From NCBI RefSeq assembly GCF_023952475.1, contig NZ_JALHRX010000002.1:496001-560000 (forward strand): a stretch of DNA of 64,000 nt. Reading direction: 5' to 3'. This document shows positions 53,076-62,237 of this stretch, piece after piece (the first letter of the stretch is position 1; each line of letters starts with the position of its first letter). The position numbers and the translations under genes were made by a program. This stretch comes from Cupriavidus sp. WGlv3. GTDB lineage: Bacteria; Pseudomonadota; Gammaproteobacteria; Burkholderiales; Burkholderiaceae. A model generated the notes under the pieces. That model was not told the origin of the DNA, ran no database searches, and saw nothing but the letters and a program-made list of their open reading frames with translations.

Positions 53076-54071
53076 TCAGTCGGCGGTGATGTTGGCTTCC
53101 TGGATCACCTTGCTCCAGCGCACGCTCTCGGCCTTGACGTAGCGGCCGAACTCGTCCGGCGTGCCGCCACCGATGGCTAGCCCCTCCTGCTCGGCGCGCT
53201 TGCGGAACGCCTCGGTATGCACGGCCTTCCTGGCCGCGGCGTTCAGCCGCGTGATCACCGCAGGTGGCGTGCCCGCGGGCACGAACAGGCCATACCAGCT
53301 ATCCGCCGCGTAGTTCGGCACACCGCTTTCCGCGATCGTCGGCACCTGGCTCAATGCCGGCGCCTGCGAGCGCTGCGCGGTCGTGACCGCCACCGCGCGC
53401 AGCTTGCCGCTGTGCAGGTGCGGTGCGACCGCGGCCGCGGTGGCGAACATCACATCGACCTGCCCGCCAAGCAGGTCCGTGATCGCCGGGCCGGCGCCAC
53501 GGTAAGGAATGTGGTTCATCTCGACCCTGGCCATCTTCTTGAACAACTCGCCGGCCAGATGCGCCGAAGTGCCGGGGCCTTGCGAGGCATAGTTCAGCTT
53601 GCCGGGACTGGCCTTGGCAGCCTTGACCAGGTCCTGCACGCTCTTGATGGGGCTATCCGGCTTCACCACCAGCACGTTGGGCGAGCGGCCCACCAGCATC
53701 ACCGGCGCGAACGCCTTCTCCGTATCGAACGGCAGCTTCTTGTGGAGGCTGGGGTTGACCGCGTGCGCCATGGTCGCCATCACCAGCGTGTAGCCGTCGG
53801 GCGGACTCTTGGCCACCGCATCGGTGCCGATGATGGTGCCGCCGCCCGGCTTGTTCTCGACGACGACGGGCTGGCCCAGCGCCTCGCCCATGGTGACGCC
53901 CATCGCCCGCGCCACCAGGTCCGTGCCACCGCCGGCAGCGAACGGCACCACCAGGCGGATGGGCTTGTCGGGGAAGGCTGCGAGTGCGGGCAAGGGCGCC
54001 GCCGTGGCGATGAGGGATGGGATCGCTGCCGTGGCAAGCCAGCGGAAGAGCCCGGTACGGAACGGATGCAT
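53076..54071 (-). CDS. Bug family tripartite tricarboxylate transporter receptor
   Basis: The 331-residue periplasmic binding protein has a signal peptide (LFRWLATAAIPSLIATAAPLPALA) and the Bug pattern: FPDKPIRLVVPFAAGGGTDL, VENKPGGGTIIGTDAVAKSP, LNYASQGPGTSAHLAGELFK and GLFVPAGTPPAVITRLN. Bug proteins bind carboxylates and aromatic acids and often act as sensors without a cognate TctAB transporter. The ATG at 54071 has AGGAG. It is the first gene of the catabolic operon, suggesting that its ligand is the substrate. Confidence 0.93.
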   Translation of the reverse strand: MHPFRTGLFRWLATAAIPSLIATAAPLPALAAFPDKPIRLVVPFAAGGGTDLVARAMGVTMGEALGQPVVVENKPGGGTIIGTDAVAKSPPDGYTLVMATMAHAVNPSLHKKLPFDTEKAFAPVMLVGRSPNVLVVKPDSPIKSVQDLVKAAKASPGKLNYASQGPGTSAHLAGELFKKMARVEMNHIPYRGAGPAITDLLGGQVDVMFATAAAVAPHLHSGKLRAVAVTTAQRSQAPALSQVPTIAESGVPNYAADSWYGLFVPAGTPPAVITRLNAAARKAVHTEAFRKRAEQEGLAIGGGTPDEFGRYVKAESVRWSKVIQEANITAD

Positions 54072-54181
54072 GCTGTGTCTCCTGGAACAAGTCGGAACGC
54101 CGCGGCCATCGGACTGCATGCACCGGGCGCGTTTCTTTGTTACAGGCAGCTTAGGTCGTGGCGGGCCGTTGCACAGCCCTG

Positions 54182-54202
54182 CAATTCCATTGCATGGAAT
54201 TG
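54182..54202. promoter_or_regulatory. perfect palindrome upstream of the Bug operon, candidate IclR operator
   Basis: CAATTCCAT and ATGGAATTG are separated by three bases; all nine pairs match. It is about 110 bases before the Bug start. IclR-family regulators bind palindromes of this length with ATTCCA/TGGAAT half-sites, and one lies at the operon's other end. Confidence 0.65.
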
Positions 54203-54397
54203 TTGTTGCATTCGCATGCGGCAGAACGAAGACAGCTTGCGCACGCTGATGCCAGTGGGACAAATCAGGTTGTTACCGGTCCGGGATTCGGCCAGTACGG
54301 TGGTGGCAACAATTGCTTGGCGGCAACGAGCGCCACCCACCGAAATGCGTGATGATGCGAACGGATTTACCCCGCCCAGTCGGAGGGAATCCCTTCT

Positions 54398-55393
54398 TTA
54401 CCGCCGAACATTGCCGGCGGCTCCCGACTTTCCACTGTCTGTCTCATCCGCCACCAGGTTGCGGTCAGCGACCAGCCTGCTCCAGCGTGCCAGCTCCTGT
54501 CGAATAAACCCTTGGAAGTCCGCAGGGCCCGCGTGCACGACCTTGAACCCGTAACCTGAAAGTACCTCGTTCTTCGACAAATCGGACAGGACATGCTTCA
54601 CCGCCAGATCGAGTTTCTCGATTCTTTCCCGCGCGGTGCCCTTGGGAGCCAGAACGCCATACCACCCGGTGACCAGCATGTTCTGCAACCCTGCTTCCGC
54701 AAAGGTGGGCGTCTCGGGCGCGATTGGCAGACGCGTGTCGTTCGCAATCGCCAGTGCCCGCAACTTCCCGGATTTGACGTGCCTGAGACTATCGGCCCCC
54801 GCGAACACCGCGTCCACGTCACCGCTGATCGCTGCCGTGACCGCCTGGACGCCGCCGTGGTACGGCACATGGGTCACTTGAATCGCGGCGGATTGCGAGA
54901 GCAACTCGATGGCGAGATGGCTGGTATTTCCGTATCCGGACGATGCCACGGTTACCGGGCGGGACTTCGCGCGCACGATCAGGTCGGATACAGAAGTGAT
55001 TTCCGAAGTGGCGCCCACATACAGAACCAAGGGTTGCTTTGCCAGCAGAGAAACTGGCTGGAAATCACTGACGGGGTCGTAGCCGGCCGACCGGCTCACG
55101 AGTGGCCCGATCGCGTAGGCAGCCAGGGCGAGCACAAGGGTATAGCCATCGTTCCTGGCGCGTTGTACGTGGCGCAAGGCGATCTGTCCGCCCGCGCCTG
55201 GCTTGTATTGAAGCACCACAGGCACGCCCAGCGCGGTCTGCAGTCCGTCGCCAAGCGGGCGCGCCATCAGATCCGCCGGCCCTCCCGGGGGATAAGGCAC
55301 GACGATGGTGATGGGTTGATCCGGGTAGCCGGCCCACGCTGGCTGAACCGACGCGATCGTTGCTCCCACCACGAACCAGCCGCCGGATCGCAT
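54398..55393 (-). CDS. second Bug family receptor protein
   Basis: A 331-residue Bug protein (YPDQPITIVVPYPPGGPADLM, then GYDPVSDFQPVSLLAKQP and VPYHGGVQAVTAAISGDVDA). The signal peptide is SGGWFVVGATIASVQPAWA. Its codon use is less GC-biased than the other genes in the operon, and a 326-base gap separates it from the next gene, so it may be a separate acquisition. GTG at 55414 and TTG at 55420 are alternative starts. Confidence 0.9.
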   Translation of the reverse strand: MRSGGWFVVGATIASVQPAWAGYPDQPITIVVPYPPGGPADLMARPLGDGLQTALGVPVVLQYKPGAGGQIALRHVQRARNDGYTLVLALAAYAIGPLVSRSAGYDPVSDFQPVSLLAKQPLVLYVGATSEITSVSDLIVRAKSRPVTVASSGYGNTSHLAIELLSQSAAIQVTHVPYHGGVQAVTAAISGDVDAVFAGADSLRHVKSGKLRALAIANDTRLPIAPETPTFAEAGLQNMLVTGWYGVLAPKGTARERIEKLDLAVKHVLSDLSKNEVLSGYGFKVVHAGPADFQGFIRQELARWSRLVADRNLVADETDSGKSGAAGNVRR

Positions 55394-55535
55394 TATTGCT
55401 GCGAGTCTTTGCACAATCAAAACAGGTGAAAAATTAAGCCATTGTCGCCAGGCGATCGGGGCCGGCAGAGGTATTTAAGTATTTACTGGGCGGACTACGG
55501 AAGGCTGCCACGCGATCAATCCAACACCGCAGGCG

Positions 55536-55571
55536 CATGGGCGAGTGTCGATTATGTGTCGACATGGGCGA
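55536..55571. repeat. nested direct repeats upstream of the hybrid kinase
   Basis: CATGGGCGA, GTGTCGA, TTAT, GTGTCGA, CATGGGCGA: two different units arranged as a-b-spacer-b-a, all direct. The centre also forms a GTCGA/TCGAC inverted repeat. The element lies about 80 bases before the kinase gene and may bind a regulator. Confidence 0.6.
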
Positions 55572-55650
55572 TTTGGTAAGATGCGGCCTCCCGGCTGCGC
55601 CTGCAAGCTAGCCCTTTTTTTGCACATTGGTCCCGATATCGGTGCTTTCC

Positions 55651-58600
55651 ATGTTTTTTCCGCAGGCGGGAGTACGCCTAGGCTTTGATTCCACATGGGA
55701 GGCAGGCGACCGGCTGTTCGGCCGCGGCTGGCTGATGCAGGACGATGGTTGCAAGGTGTCCGTGCTCGGTGTCTGGCCTGCCAACGATCCCTCCGCCCCG
55801 GCCGCGCTTGACCGGCTCGGTCACGAATATGCGCTTCGTGACACCATCGATGCGACCTGGGCCGCCCGCCCGCTAAGGCTCCTGCGCGAGCGCGATACGG
55901 CAGTGCTGCTGCTCGACGATCCCGGCGGTGAGCCACTCGCCCACCTGTTGGGTGGGCCGATGGACCCGGCGATGTTTCTCGACATTGCCGTGGCGGTAAC
56001 CATGGCGGTCAGCCATCTCCATCAGCGCGGCCTGATCCACAAGGATTTGAAGCCCGCCCATGTTTTGGTGGCGCCGGACCGGCGCCAGGTCTGGTTGACG
56101 GGCTTCGGCATCGCGTCGCGAGTGCCGCGCGGCGCCCAGGCACGTGCGGACATCAGTGACATCTCCGGTACGCTGCCCTATATGGCGCCAGAACAGACGG
56201 GCCGGATGAATCGCGCTATCGACGCACGCAGCGACCTGTATGCCTTGGGTGTTACCCTTTACCAGATGCTTACCGGTGTGCTGCCCTTCGTCGCCAGTGA
56301 ACCCCTGGACTGGGTCCATGCACACCTGGCGCGCTCGCCGTGGCCGCCGGCAGAGCGCAACCCAGCCGTGCCTGCGATGCTTTCGGCGCTTGTCATGAAG
56401 CTCCTGGCGAAAGCTCCCGAGGAACGCTACCAGACGGCCGCAGGCCTGGTGCGCGACCTGCAGCACTGCCGCCGGGCGTTGTCGGCGCAGGGGCAGATTG
56501 CATCGTTCGATCTGGGGCAGCGCGACCTTTCGGACGCCTGGGTCATCCCCGACCGCCTCTATGGTCGCGAGCAAGCCATGGCGACGCTGGTGGAAGCGTA
56601 CGAGCGCGTGGCCTCCACCGGGCGCAGCGAAATCGTGATGGTTACCGGCCATTCTGGCGTAGGCAAGACGTCGCTGATGCGGTCGTTTGCTGGCGCGGTT
56701 GCCGGGCGCGGCGGGATCCATGCCGCCGGCAAGGCCGACGCGCCGGTTGACTTGGCGGCCGAGGCGCCCGTCGATGCGGGCGTACGGCTGCCCTATGCAA
56801 CGCTCGCGCGCGCGCTCAGCGGCCTGTTGCGCATTGGACTGGCAGATCACGCGGCCGACATGGCTCCCTGGCGCACCGTCATCGCGCAGGCGCTGGGGCC
56901 GAACGCCGGTGCGCTGGTGCCCTTGCTGCCCGAACTGAAGACGCTGCTCGGTCCGGTACCGTGGATGCGAGAAACGCCGTCGCGCGAAACCGGGCCGCAG
57001 GTGCGGCTTGCGCTGCGCAACCTCGTGGCCGCTCTCGCGAGAACCGCGCGGCCGCTGACGCTGTGCCTCGACGACATCCAGTGGCTCGACGACGAAAGTG
57101 TCACGCTGCTGCACCAGATGCTGACCGATCCGGGCACGCCAGACCTGCTGGTGGTCTGCACCTGTCGCAGCCACGAAGGCGCAGACGACCAGAGCGCGAT
57201 CCACGGTGTCGATGCGTTACGCGCGGACGGCGCCGCCGTGGTCCATGTCGAGCTGGGTTGTCTCGGCGAATCCGACCTGCGGCAGCTCGTCGCCGACGCG
57301 CTCCATTGCAATACCGACACGAGTGCGCCGCTTGCGCGACTGGTGATGGAGAAGACGGCAGGCAATGCGTTCTTCGCCACGCAGTTCATCAGCGAGCTGT
57401 TCCACGAGGGGTTGCTGCACTTCGATCACGGCGCGGCACGCTGGACCTGGGACCTCGACCAGCTCGCCGCCAAGGCGCTGACCGACAACGTGGTAGCGCT
57501 GATGGTGGGACGGATCGACCGGCTGGCGGCCGGCACGCGATCGGCGCTGGCCCTGCTTGCCTGCCTTGGCAACGACACCACGGTCGACACGCTGGCGCGC
57601 GGCTGGCCCGGCGACGCCCGCGAACTGGAGCCCGCGGTCGGGGAAGCCGTGCGCGCTGGGCTGGTCTCGTGCAGGGAGAACGTGCTGCGCTTCTCCCACG
57701 ACCGAGTCCTCGAAGCGGCCTATTCGCGCATCGCCGAGCCAACGCGGCAGGCCTTCCATTTGCGTGTCGGCCGGCTGCTGCTCGAGCGCACGCCGTCCGA
57801 CGAGATTGACGCGAACGTCTTTACCATCGTCGGACAGTTGAACCGCGCGACCGAGAGCATCGAGATACAGGAAGAGCGCGACAGGCTCGCGGAACTCAAC
57901 CTGGTTGCCGCCTTGCGCGCCAAGTCCGCATGCGCCAACACCGCGGCGCTGCACTATCTGTCGATCGGACTCGCGCTGCTGGGCGAACACGGCTTCGCGC
58001 GGCACCAGGATCTCGCCTTCGCCTTGACGCTGCACATGGCCGAAAGCGAGTTTCTCACCGGGGATTCGGCGCGCGCAGAGCATCGGCTGGAGTCACTGGC
58101 CGCGCGGACCTCGTCGATCACCGCGCTAGCCGTCCTCACGCAACTCCAGCTGGGCCTTCTGATGACCGGCGGGCGCCGTGCCGAAGCGGTCACGGTTGGG
58201 CTGGCCTACCTGCGGCGTGCCGGGGTCGAATGGGCATCGCATCCGACTGCAACGGCATTGGCGCACGAGGAGGCGCTGTTCGCCCGCCACCTCGGCGAGC
58301 GCGAGATCGCCGAACTGGCTTCGCTGCCCCCGATGACGGACCCCGATGCGCTCGCGACGATGCGCGTGCTGATTGCGCTGGTGCAGCCGGCCTGGTACAC
58401 CGACGATCAGTTGCGCAGGCTTGTGCTGCTGCGCATGGTCAACCTGAGCCTGGCGCATGGCAACAGCGACGAATCGGCCCTGGCCTATGCATGGGTGGCC
58501 ATGCTGCACGTGGCCGCCTCCACCGATGAGCCGGCCGGCGCCGCGTTCGAGCGGCTGTCGCTCGAGGTTGCGGAACGGCGGGGCATCGATCGGATACGCG

Positions 58601-60870
58601 CACGGGTGTATCAAGTCGTTGGCGGGAATCTTCTGCACTGGTCCAAGCCGCTGCGCGTCGCGCGCGGCCTCGTGCGTCAGGCATTGGCGTTGACGCAGCA
58701 GATCGGCGACCTCACCTATGCCGCCTACATCCGCAGCAACCTGATGACGCATGCGCTGGCGATCGGAGATCCGCTCGCCAGCGTGCAACGCGATGCCGAC
58801 TCGGGCAGCGTTTTCGCATGGGGGCCGCGCTTCACGCTGGTAGCAGACCGCCTTGCGCCCCAACGTCAGCTCGTCCGTACGCTGCGCGGATTGACGCCGG
58901 TGTTCGGTCGCTTCGACGCCAAGGATTTCAGCGAAGCCGCGTTCGAAGCCCGGTTGCGCGGCGACGTGGGCCTGCTGCTGGTGTCATGCTGGTACGGGAT
59001 CCGCAAGCTGCAGGCTCGCTATCTGGCTGGCGCCGCGGCCGAGGCACTGGATGCGGCCGAGCAGGCGCGCCCGCTTCTGTGGACCTCGCCGGCCTATTTC
59101 GAGCAGGCCGAGTACCATTTTTACGCCGCGCTGGCACGCGCGGCGTGCTGCAATCCCGCCGTCGAGGGTGAACTCACCGCGCACCTTCCCGCCCTGGCAG
59201 GGCACCACTGGCAGTTGGCGCAATGGGCACGGCGCTGTCCGGCGACGTTTGCGCACCGGGCCACGCTGGTCCAGGCGGAGATTGCCCGGCTCGAAGGACG
59301 CGACATCGACGCGATGCGCGGCTACGAGTCGGCTATCGCCTTGGCACGCGAAAGCGACCTGATCCACATTCAGGCGCTGGCGAACGAACTGGCGGCGCGC
59401 TTTTATCTGGATCGTCGGCTCGATAACGTGGCGATGGTGTACTTGCGCCAGGCGCGTCACGGTTACCTGCGTTGGGGTGCAGACGCCAAGGTCTGGCAGC
59501 TCGATATGCAATATCCCGCGCTGGCAGCCGATGCGGGAGCCGCCCTTGCCTCCACGCCGTCGATGGGCACGATTGGCGCGCCGCTCCAGCATCTGGACCT
59601 GGCCACGGTGATCGCGATCTCGGAGGCGATTTCGGGCGAGACCGGGCTGGAACGGCTGCTGGCGACGCTGATCCGGACCGCAATCGAGCAGGCCGGCGCG
59701 ACGCGGGGGCTGCTCATCTTGCCCGAAGGCGCCGAACATCACGTTGCAGCCGAGGCTGCCGTGCGGGAGGAAACGGTCATGGTGACATTGTCCGTGCGAC
59801 CGCTCGATGCGGCCGATATGCCGGTGGCGATGATCGAGCACGTGCTGGAATCTCGCGAGCACGTGGTCATGAACGATGGATCCGCCAGCGGGGCCTTTTC
59901 CGCCGACCCCTTTGTTTGCCAACGCCGGGCACGTTCGATGCTGTGCCTGCCGCTGCTGAATCAAGGCAGGCTGACCGGAGTGCTTTATCTTGAAAACGCA
60001 CTTGCGCCAGGCGTGTTCGTTCCGGCACGGATCGAGGTGATCAAGCTGCTGGCGTTCCAGGCGGCCAGTGCCATTGAGAACAGCCGGCTTTCTGAGCACC
60101 GCCGACGCGCAGATGAATCCCTGCGTCAGGCCCATGCAGAGTTGGCTCACGCAAGCCGCGTCACGACACTCAACGCGCTGACAGCGTCAATCGCCCATGA
60201 GGTGAGCCAGCCAATCGCGGCATTGACCATCGAGGCACGCGCCGCGCTACGGTGGCTCAATCGCAAGCAACCGGACCTCGAGCAGGCGGTCGCAGCCCTG
60301 GATGCCATTGTCGAGCAAGGAGAACGCGCTGGCAGCGTTATCGCGGGCATGCGCGCGATGCTGCGCAAGGCCGGGCCGCAAGCGCAGCGGATCAATCTCA
60401 ACGAGATGATCGCCGAGACGCTGCCGCTCTTCGCCGGCGAACTGGATCGCACCCAGGTCATCCTGAAAACCGAACTGCTGCCGGCGCTACCCTTGGTGTG
60501 GGCTGACAAGATCCAGTTGCAGCAAGTGTTGCTGAATCTGGTGATCAATGCCGTCGAGGCAATGCGCGAGATCCTCGAGCATTCACGCGAACTCACTGTA
60601 CGCACCGCAGTCAGCCCGGCGCATGAAGTCGTGGTCACGGTGCACGACGTCGGTGTCGGCCTGCCTGCCGATACGGAGCAGGTGTTCCAGCCTTTCTACA
60701 CGACCAAGGCCGAAGGCCTGGGCATGGGCCTGTCGATCTGTCGCGCCATCCTCGAAGCGCATGGTGGGCGCCTGCACGCGTGGCCGAACCGGCCACGGGG
60801 CGCCGTATTCGAGTTCACATTACAGGCCACCGAAACCGCGCCCGAAGGGAACTGCGGCGTTCCGTCGTAA
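55651..60870 (+). CDS. pseudokinase / AAA ATPase / GAF / histidine kinase hybrid
   Basis: This 1739-residue cytoplasmic protein has four parts. (1) A protein-kinase fold (11-275) whose catalytic loop reads HKDLKPAH (130-137) and whose DFG is GFG (151-153); the beta3 lysine is not visible, so activity is doubtful. (2) A P-loop ATPase (302-640): Walker A GHSGVGKT (333-340), LTLCLDDIQWLD. (3) A long helical, TPR-like region up to about 1300 and a GAF domain (1313-1480). (4) A histidine kinase: H1516 in IAHEVSQP, N-box LLNLVINAVEAM, G2 GLGMGLSIC. This layout is known in predatory and metabolically versatile bacteria. No response regulator is next to it. ATG at 55651; an earlier TTG lacks a good site. 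Confidence 0.9.
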   Translation: MFFPQAGVRLGFDSTWEAGDRLFGRGWLMQDDGCKVSVLGVWPANDPSAPAALDRLGHEYALRDTIDATWAARPLRLLRERDTAVLLLDDPGGEPLAHLLGGPMDPAMFLDIAVAVTMAVSHLHQRGLIHKDLKPAHVLVAPDRRQVWLTGFGIASRVPRGAQARADISDISGTLPYMAPEQTGRMNRAIDARSDLYALGVTLYQMLTGVLPFVASEPLDWVHAHLARSPWPPAERNPAVPAMLSALVMKLLAKAPEERYQTAAGLVRDLQHCRRALSAQGQIASFDLGQRDLSDAWVIPDRLYGREQAMATLVEAYERVASTGRSEIVMVTGHSGVGKTSLMRSFAGAVAGRGGIHAAGKADAPVDLAAEAPVDAGVRLPYATLARALSGLLRIGLADHAADMAPWRTVIAQALGPNAGALVPLLPELKTLLGPVPWMRETPSRETGPQVRLALRNLVAALARTARPLTLCLDDIQWLDDESVTLLHQMLTDPGTPDLLVVCTCRSHEGADDQSAIHGVDALRADGAAVVHVELGCLGESDLRQLVADALHCNTDTSAPLARLVMEKTAGNAFFATQFISELFHEGLLHFDHGAARWTWDLDQLAAKALTDNVVALMVGRIDRLAAGTRSALALLACLGNDTTVDTLARGWPGDARELEPAVGEAVRAGLVSCRENVLRFSHDRVLEAAYSRIAEPTRQAFHLRVGRLLLERTPSDEIDANVFTIVGQLNRATESIEIQEERDRLAELNLVAALRAKSACANTAALHYLSIGLALLGEHGFARHQDLAFALTLHMAESEFLTGDSARAEHRLESLAARTSSITALAVLTQLQLGLLMTGGRRAEAVTVGLAYLRRAGVEWASHPTATALAHEEALFARHLGEREIAELASLPPMTDPDALATMRVLIALVQPAWYTDDQLRRLVLLRMVNLSLAHGNSDESALAYAWVAMLHVAASTDEPAGAAFERLSLEVAERRGIDRIRARVYQVVGGNLLHWSKPLRVARGLVRQALALTQQIGDLTYAAYIRSNLMTHALAIGDPLASVQRDADSGSVFAWGPRFTLVADRLAPQRQLVRTLRGLTPVFGRFDAKDFSEAAFEARLRGDVGLLLVSCWYGIRKLQARYLAGAAAEALDAAEQARPLLWTSPAYFEQAEYHFYAALARAACCNPAVEGELTAHLPALAGHHWQLAQWARRCPATFAHRATLVQAEIARLEGRDIDAMRGYESAIALARESDLIHIQALANELAARFYLDRRLDNVAMVYLRQARHGYLRWGADAKVWQLDMQYPALAADAGAALASTPSMGTIGAPLQHLDLATVIAISEAISGETGLERLLATLIRTAIEQAGATRGLLILPEGAEHHVAAEAAVREETVMVTLSVRPLDAADMPVAMIEHVLESREHVVMNDGSASGAFSADPFVCQRRARSMLCLPLLNQGRLTGVLYLENALAPGVFVPARIEVIKLLAFQAASAIENSRLSEHRRRADESLRQAHAELAHASRVTTLNALTASIAHEVSQPIAALTIEARAALRWLNRKQPDLEQAVAALDAIVEQGERAGSVIAGMRAMLRKAGPQAQRINLNEMIAETLPLFAGELDRTQVILKTELLPALPLVWADKIQLQQVLLNLVINAVEAMREILEHSRELTVRTAVSPAHEVVVTVHDVGVGLPADTEQVFQPFYTTKAEGLGMGLSICRAILEAHGGRLHAWPNRPRGAVFEFTLQATETAPEGNCGVPS

Positions 60871-60967
60871 TGGAAGGGAGGGGATGCGGAACTGGATTTG
60901 CATTGGCCACCCTTCTTGCCAGCCCCGTCCTATACTCCGCATCACACCCTTCACCCAAACCCAAACC

Positions 60968-61657
60968 ATGGATTACACCCCCGGCATCAGCCACCTCGCC
61001 AGCCTGCTCGCCGATCCCGGCCGTGCCGCCATGCTATGGGCGCTGATGGACGGCAGCGCCCGGCCCGCCGGCGAGCTGGCGTTGATCGCCGGCCTGTCGG
61101 CGTCTTCGACCAGCGGGCACCTGGCGCGCTTGTCCGAAGGCGGCCTGCTGGTGGCGGAGACGCGCGGGCGCAACCGCTATTACCGGCTGGCGGCGCCGGA
61201 GATCGGGGTGGCGATCGAGGCGCTGGCGTCGGCGTCGCTGGCAAGCCAGCCGCCGCGGCTGCGGGCGGTGCCGGTGTCGCGCACGGCGCCGCCGGCGCTG
61301 CGCCAGGCGCGCACCTGCTATGACCACCTGGCGGGCGAGATGGCGGTGGGGCTGTTCGAGCGCATGACGCTGTCGCGCTGGCTGATGCTGGACGGGCCGC
61401 GCGTCGAGCTCAGCGGCGACGGCGCGCAGGCGCTGGCGCGGCTGGGCGTGGACGTGGATGCGGCGCGCCGCAAGCGGCGGCAGTTTGCCTGCACCTGTCC
61501 GGACTGGAGCGAGCGCAAGCCGCACCTGGGCGGCGCGCTGGGCGCGGCGCTGCTGGGCAGCCTGCTGGCGCGCGGCTGGATCGAGCCCACGCGCACCTCG
61601 CGCGCGCTGCGCGTGACACCGGCGGGCCAACGCGAGATCATCCGCATCGCGGCCTAG
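60968..61657 (+). CDS. ArsR-family winged-helix regulator
   Basis: The 229-residue product has an N-terminal ArsR/SmtB-type winged helix (ISHLASLLADPGRAAMLWAL, then ELALIAGLSASSTSGHLARL) and a long C-terminal part not present in short ArsR proteins, with DHLAGEMAVGLFERM and FACTCPDWSERKPHLGG. The CTC pair could bind a metal or redox cofactor. Relatives with this longer layout are usually regulators of efflux or stress genes. It follows the kinase by 97 bases and precedes DUF6630; targets are unknown. Confidence 0.9.
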   Translation: MDYTPGISHLASLLADPGRAAMLWALMDGSARPAGELALIAGLSASSTSGHLARLSEGGLLVAETRGRNRYYRLAAPEIGVAIEALASASLASQPPRLRAVPVSRTAPPALRQARTCYDHLAGEMAVGLFERMTLSRWLMLDGPRVELSGDGAQALARLGVDVDAARRKRRQFACTCPDWSERKPHLGGALGAALLGSLLARGWIEPTRTSRALRVTPAGQREIIRIAA

Positions 61658-61683
61658 CGCGCCGCGGCAACCGGAGAAAAAAG

Positions 61684-62190
61684 ATGGCCACACCGCTGGA
61701 CGACGACACGCAGGACGCGATCGCGCGTTTCTTCGCCCTGATCAACCTCGGCGACAGCGCCCAGACCTCGGCACAGCAGGCGATGTTCGAGGATGCCCTG
61801 CTCGATGCCGAGGACGACGACACCGACGGGCCGGAACTGCTGTGGGTGATCCGCGAGGTGATCGACTGGCAGTCCGGGTTCTTTGTCGACTGGAAGGATG
61901 CGCAGTCCTTTATCGGCTGCCTGACCCAGCTGTGCGAGCGCATGGACCTGGAGCTCGACTGGGGCACCGACGACCCCGAGGACGAGGCCTTCCTGGAGAG
62001 CACCAGCGTGCCGGAACTGATGGAGCTGGCGCACAACCAGCTACGCGTGGCCGGCTATACGCTGTGGAACTGGGATACCGGCGGCGACGCCTACGCCGGC
62101 TGGATCACGCGCAGCGAGGATGACGAAGAGATGCTGGATCTGGCCGAAATCCTGCGCTTCGAGGTGCGGCCGGCGGACCAGCCTTATTGA
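61684..62190 (+). CDS. DUF6630 family protein
   Basis: The 168-residue product is acidic (many Asp and Glu), with LLWVIREVIDWQSGFFVDWK, then CLTQLCERMDLELDWGTDD and TLWNWDTGGDAYAGWITR, a pattern of DUF6630 proteins. No membrane segment or cofactor motif. Members have no assigned function; some occur in toxin-immunity-like settings, but nothing here supports that. It is 26 bases after the ArsR gene and could be in its operon. Confidence 0.8.
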   Translation: MATPLDDDTQDAIARFFALINLGDSAQTSAQQAMFEDALLDAEDDDTDGPELLWVIREVIDWQSGFFVDWKDAQSFIGCLTQLCERMDLELDWGTDDPEDEAFLESTSVPELMELAHNQLRVAGYTLWNWDTGGDAYAGWITRSEDDEEMLDLAEILRFEVRPADQPY

Positions 62191-62237
62191 ACGCCGGCCG
62201 GCGGGCTTACCGGCCCCGCCCCGGCCGCGCCGTGCGC

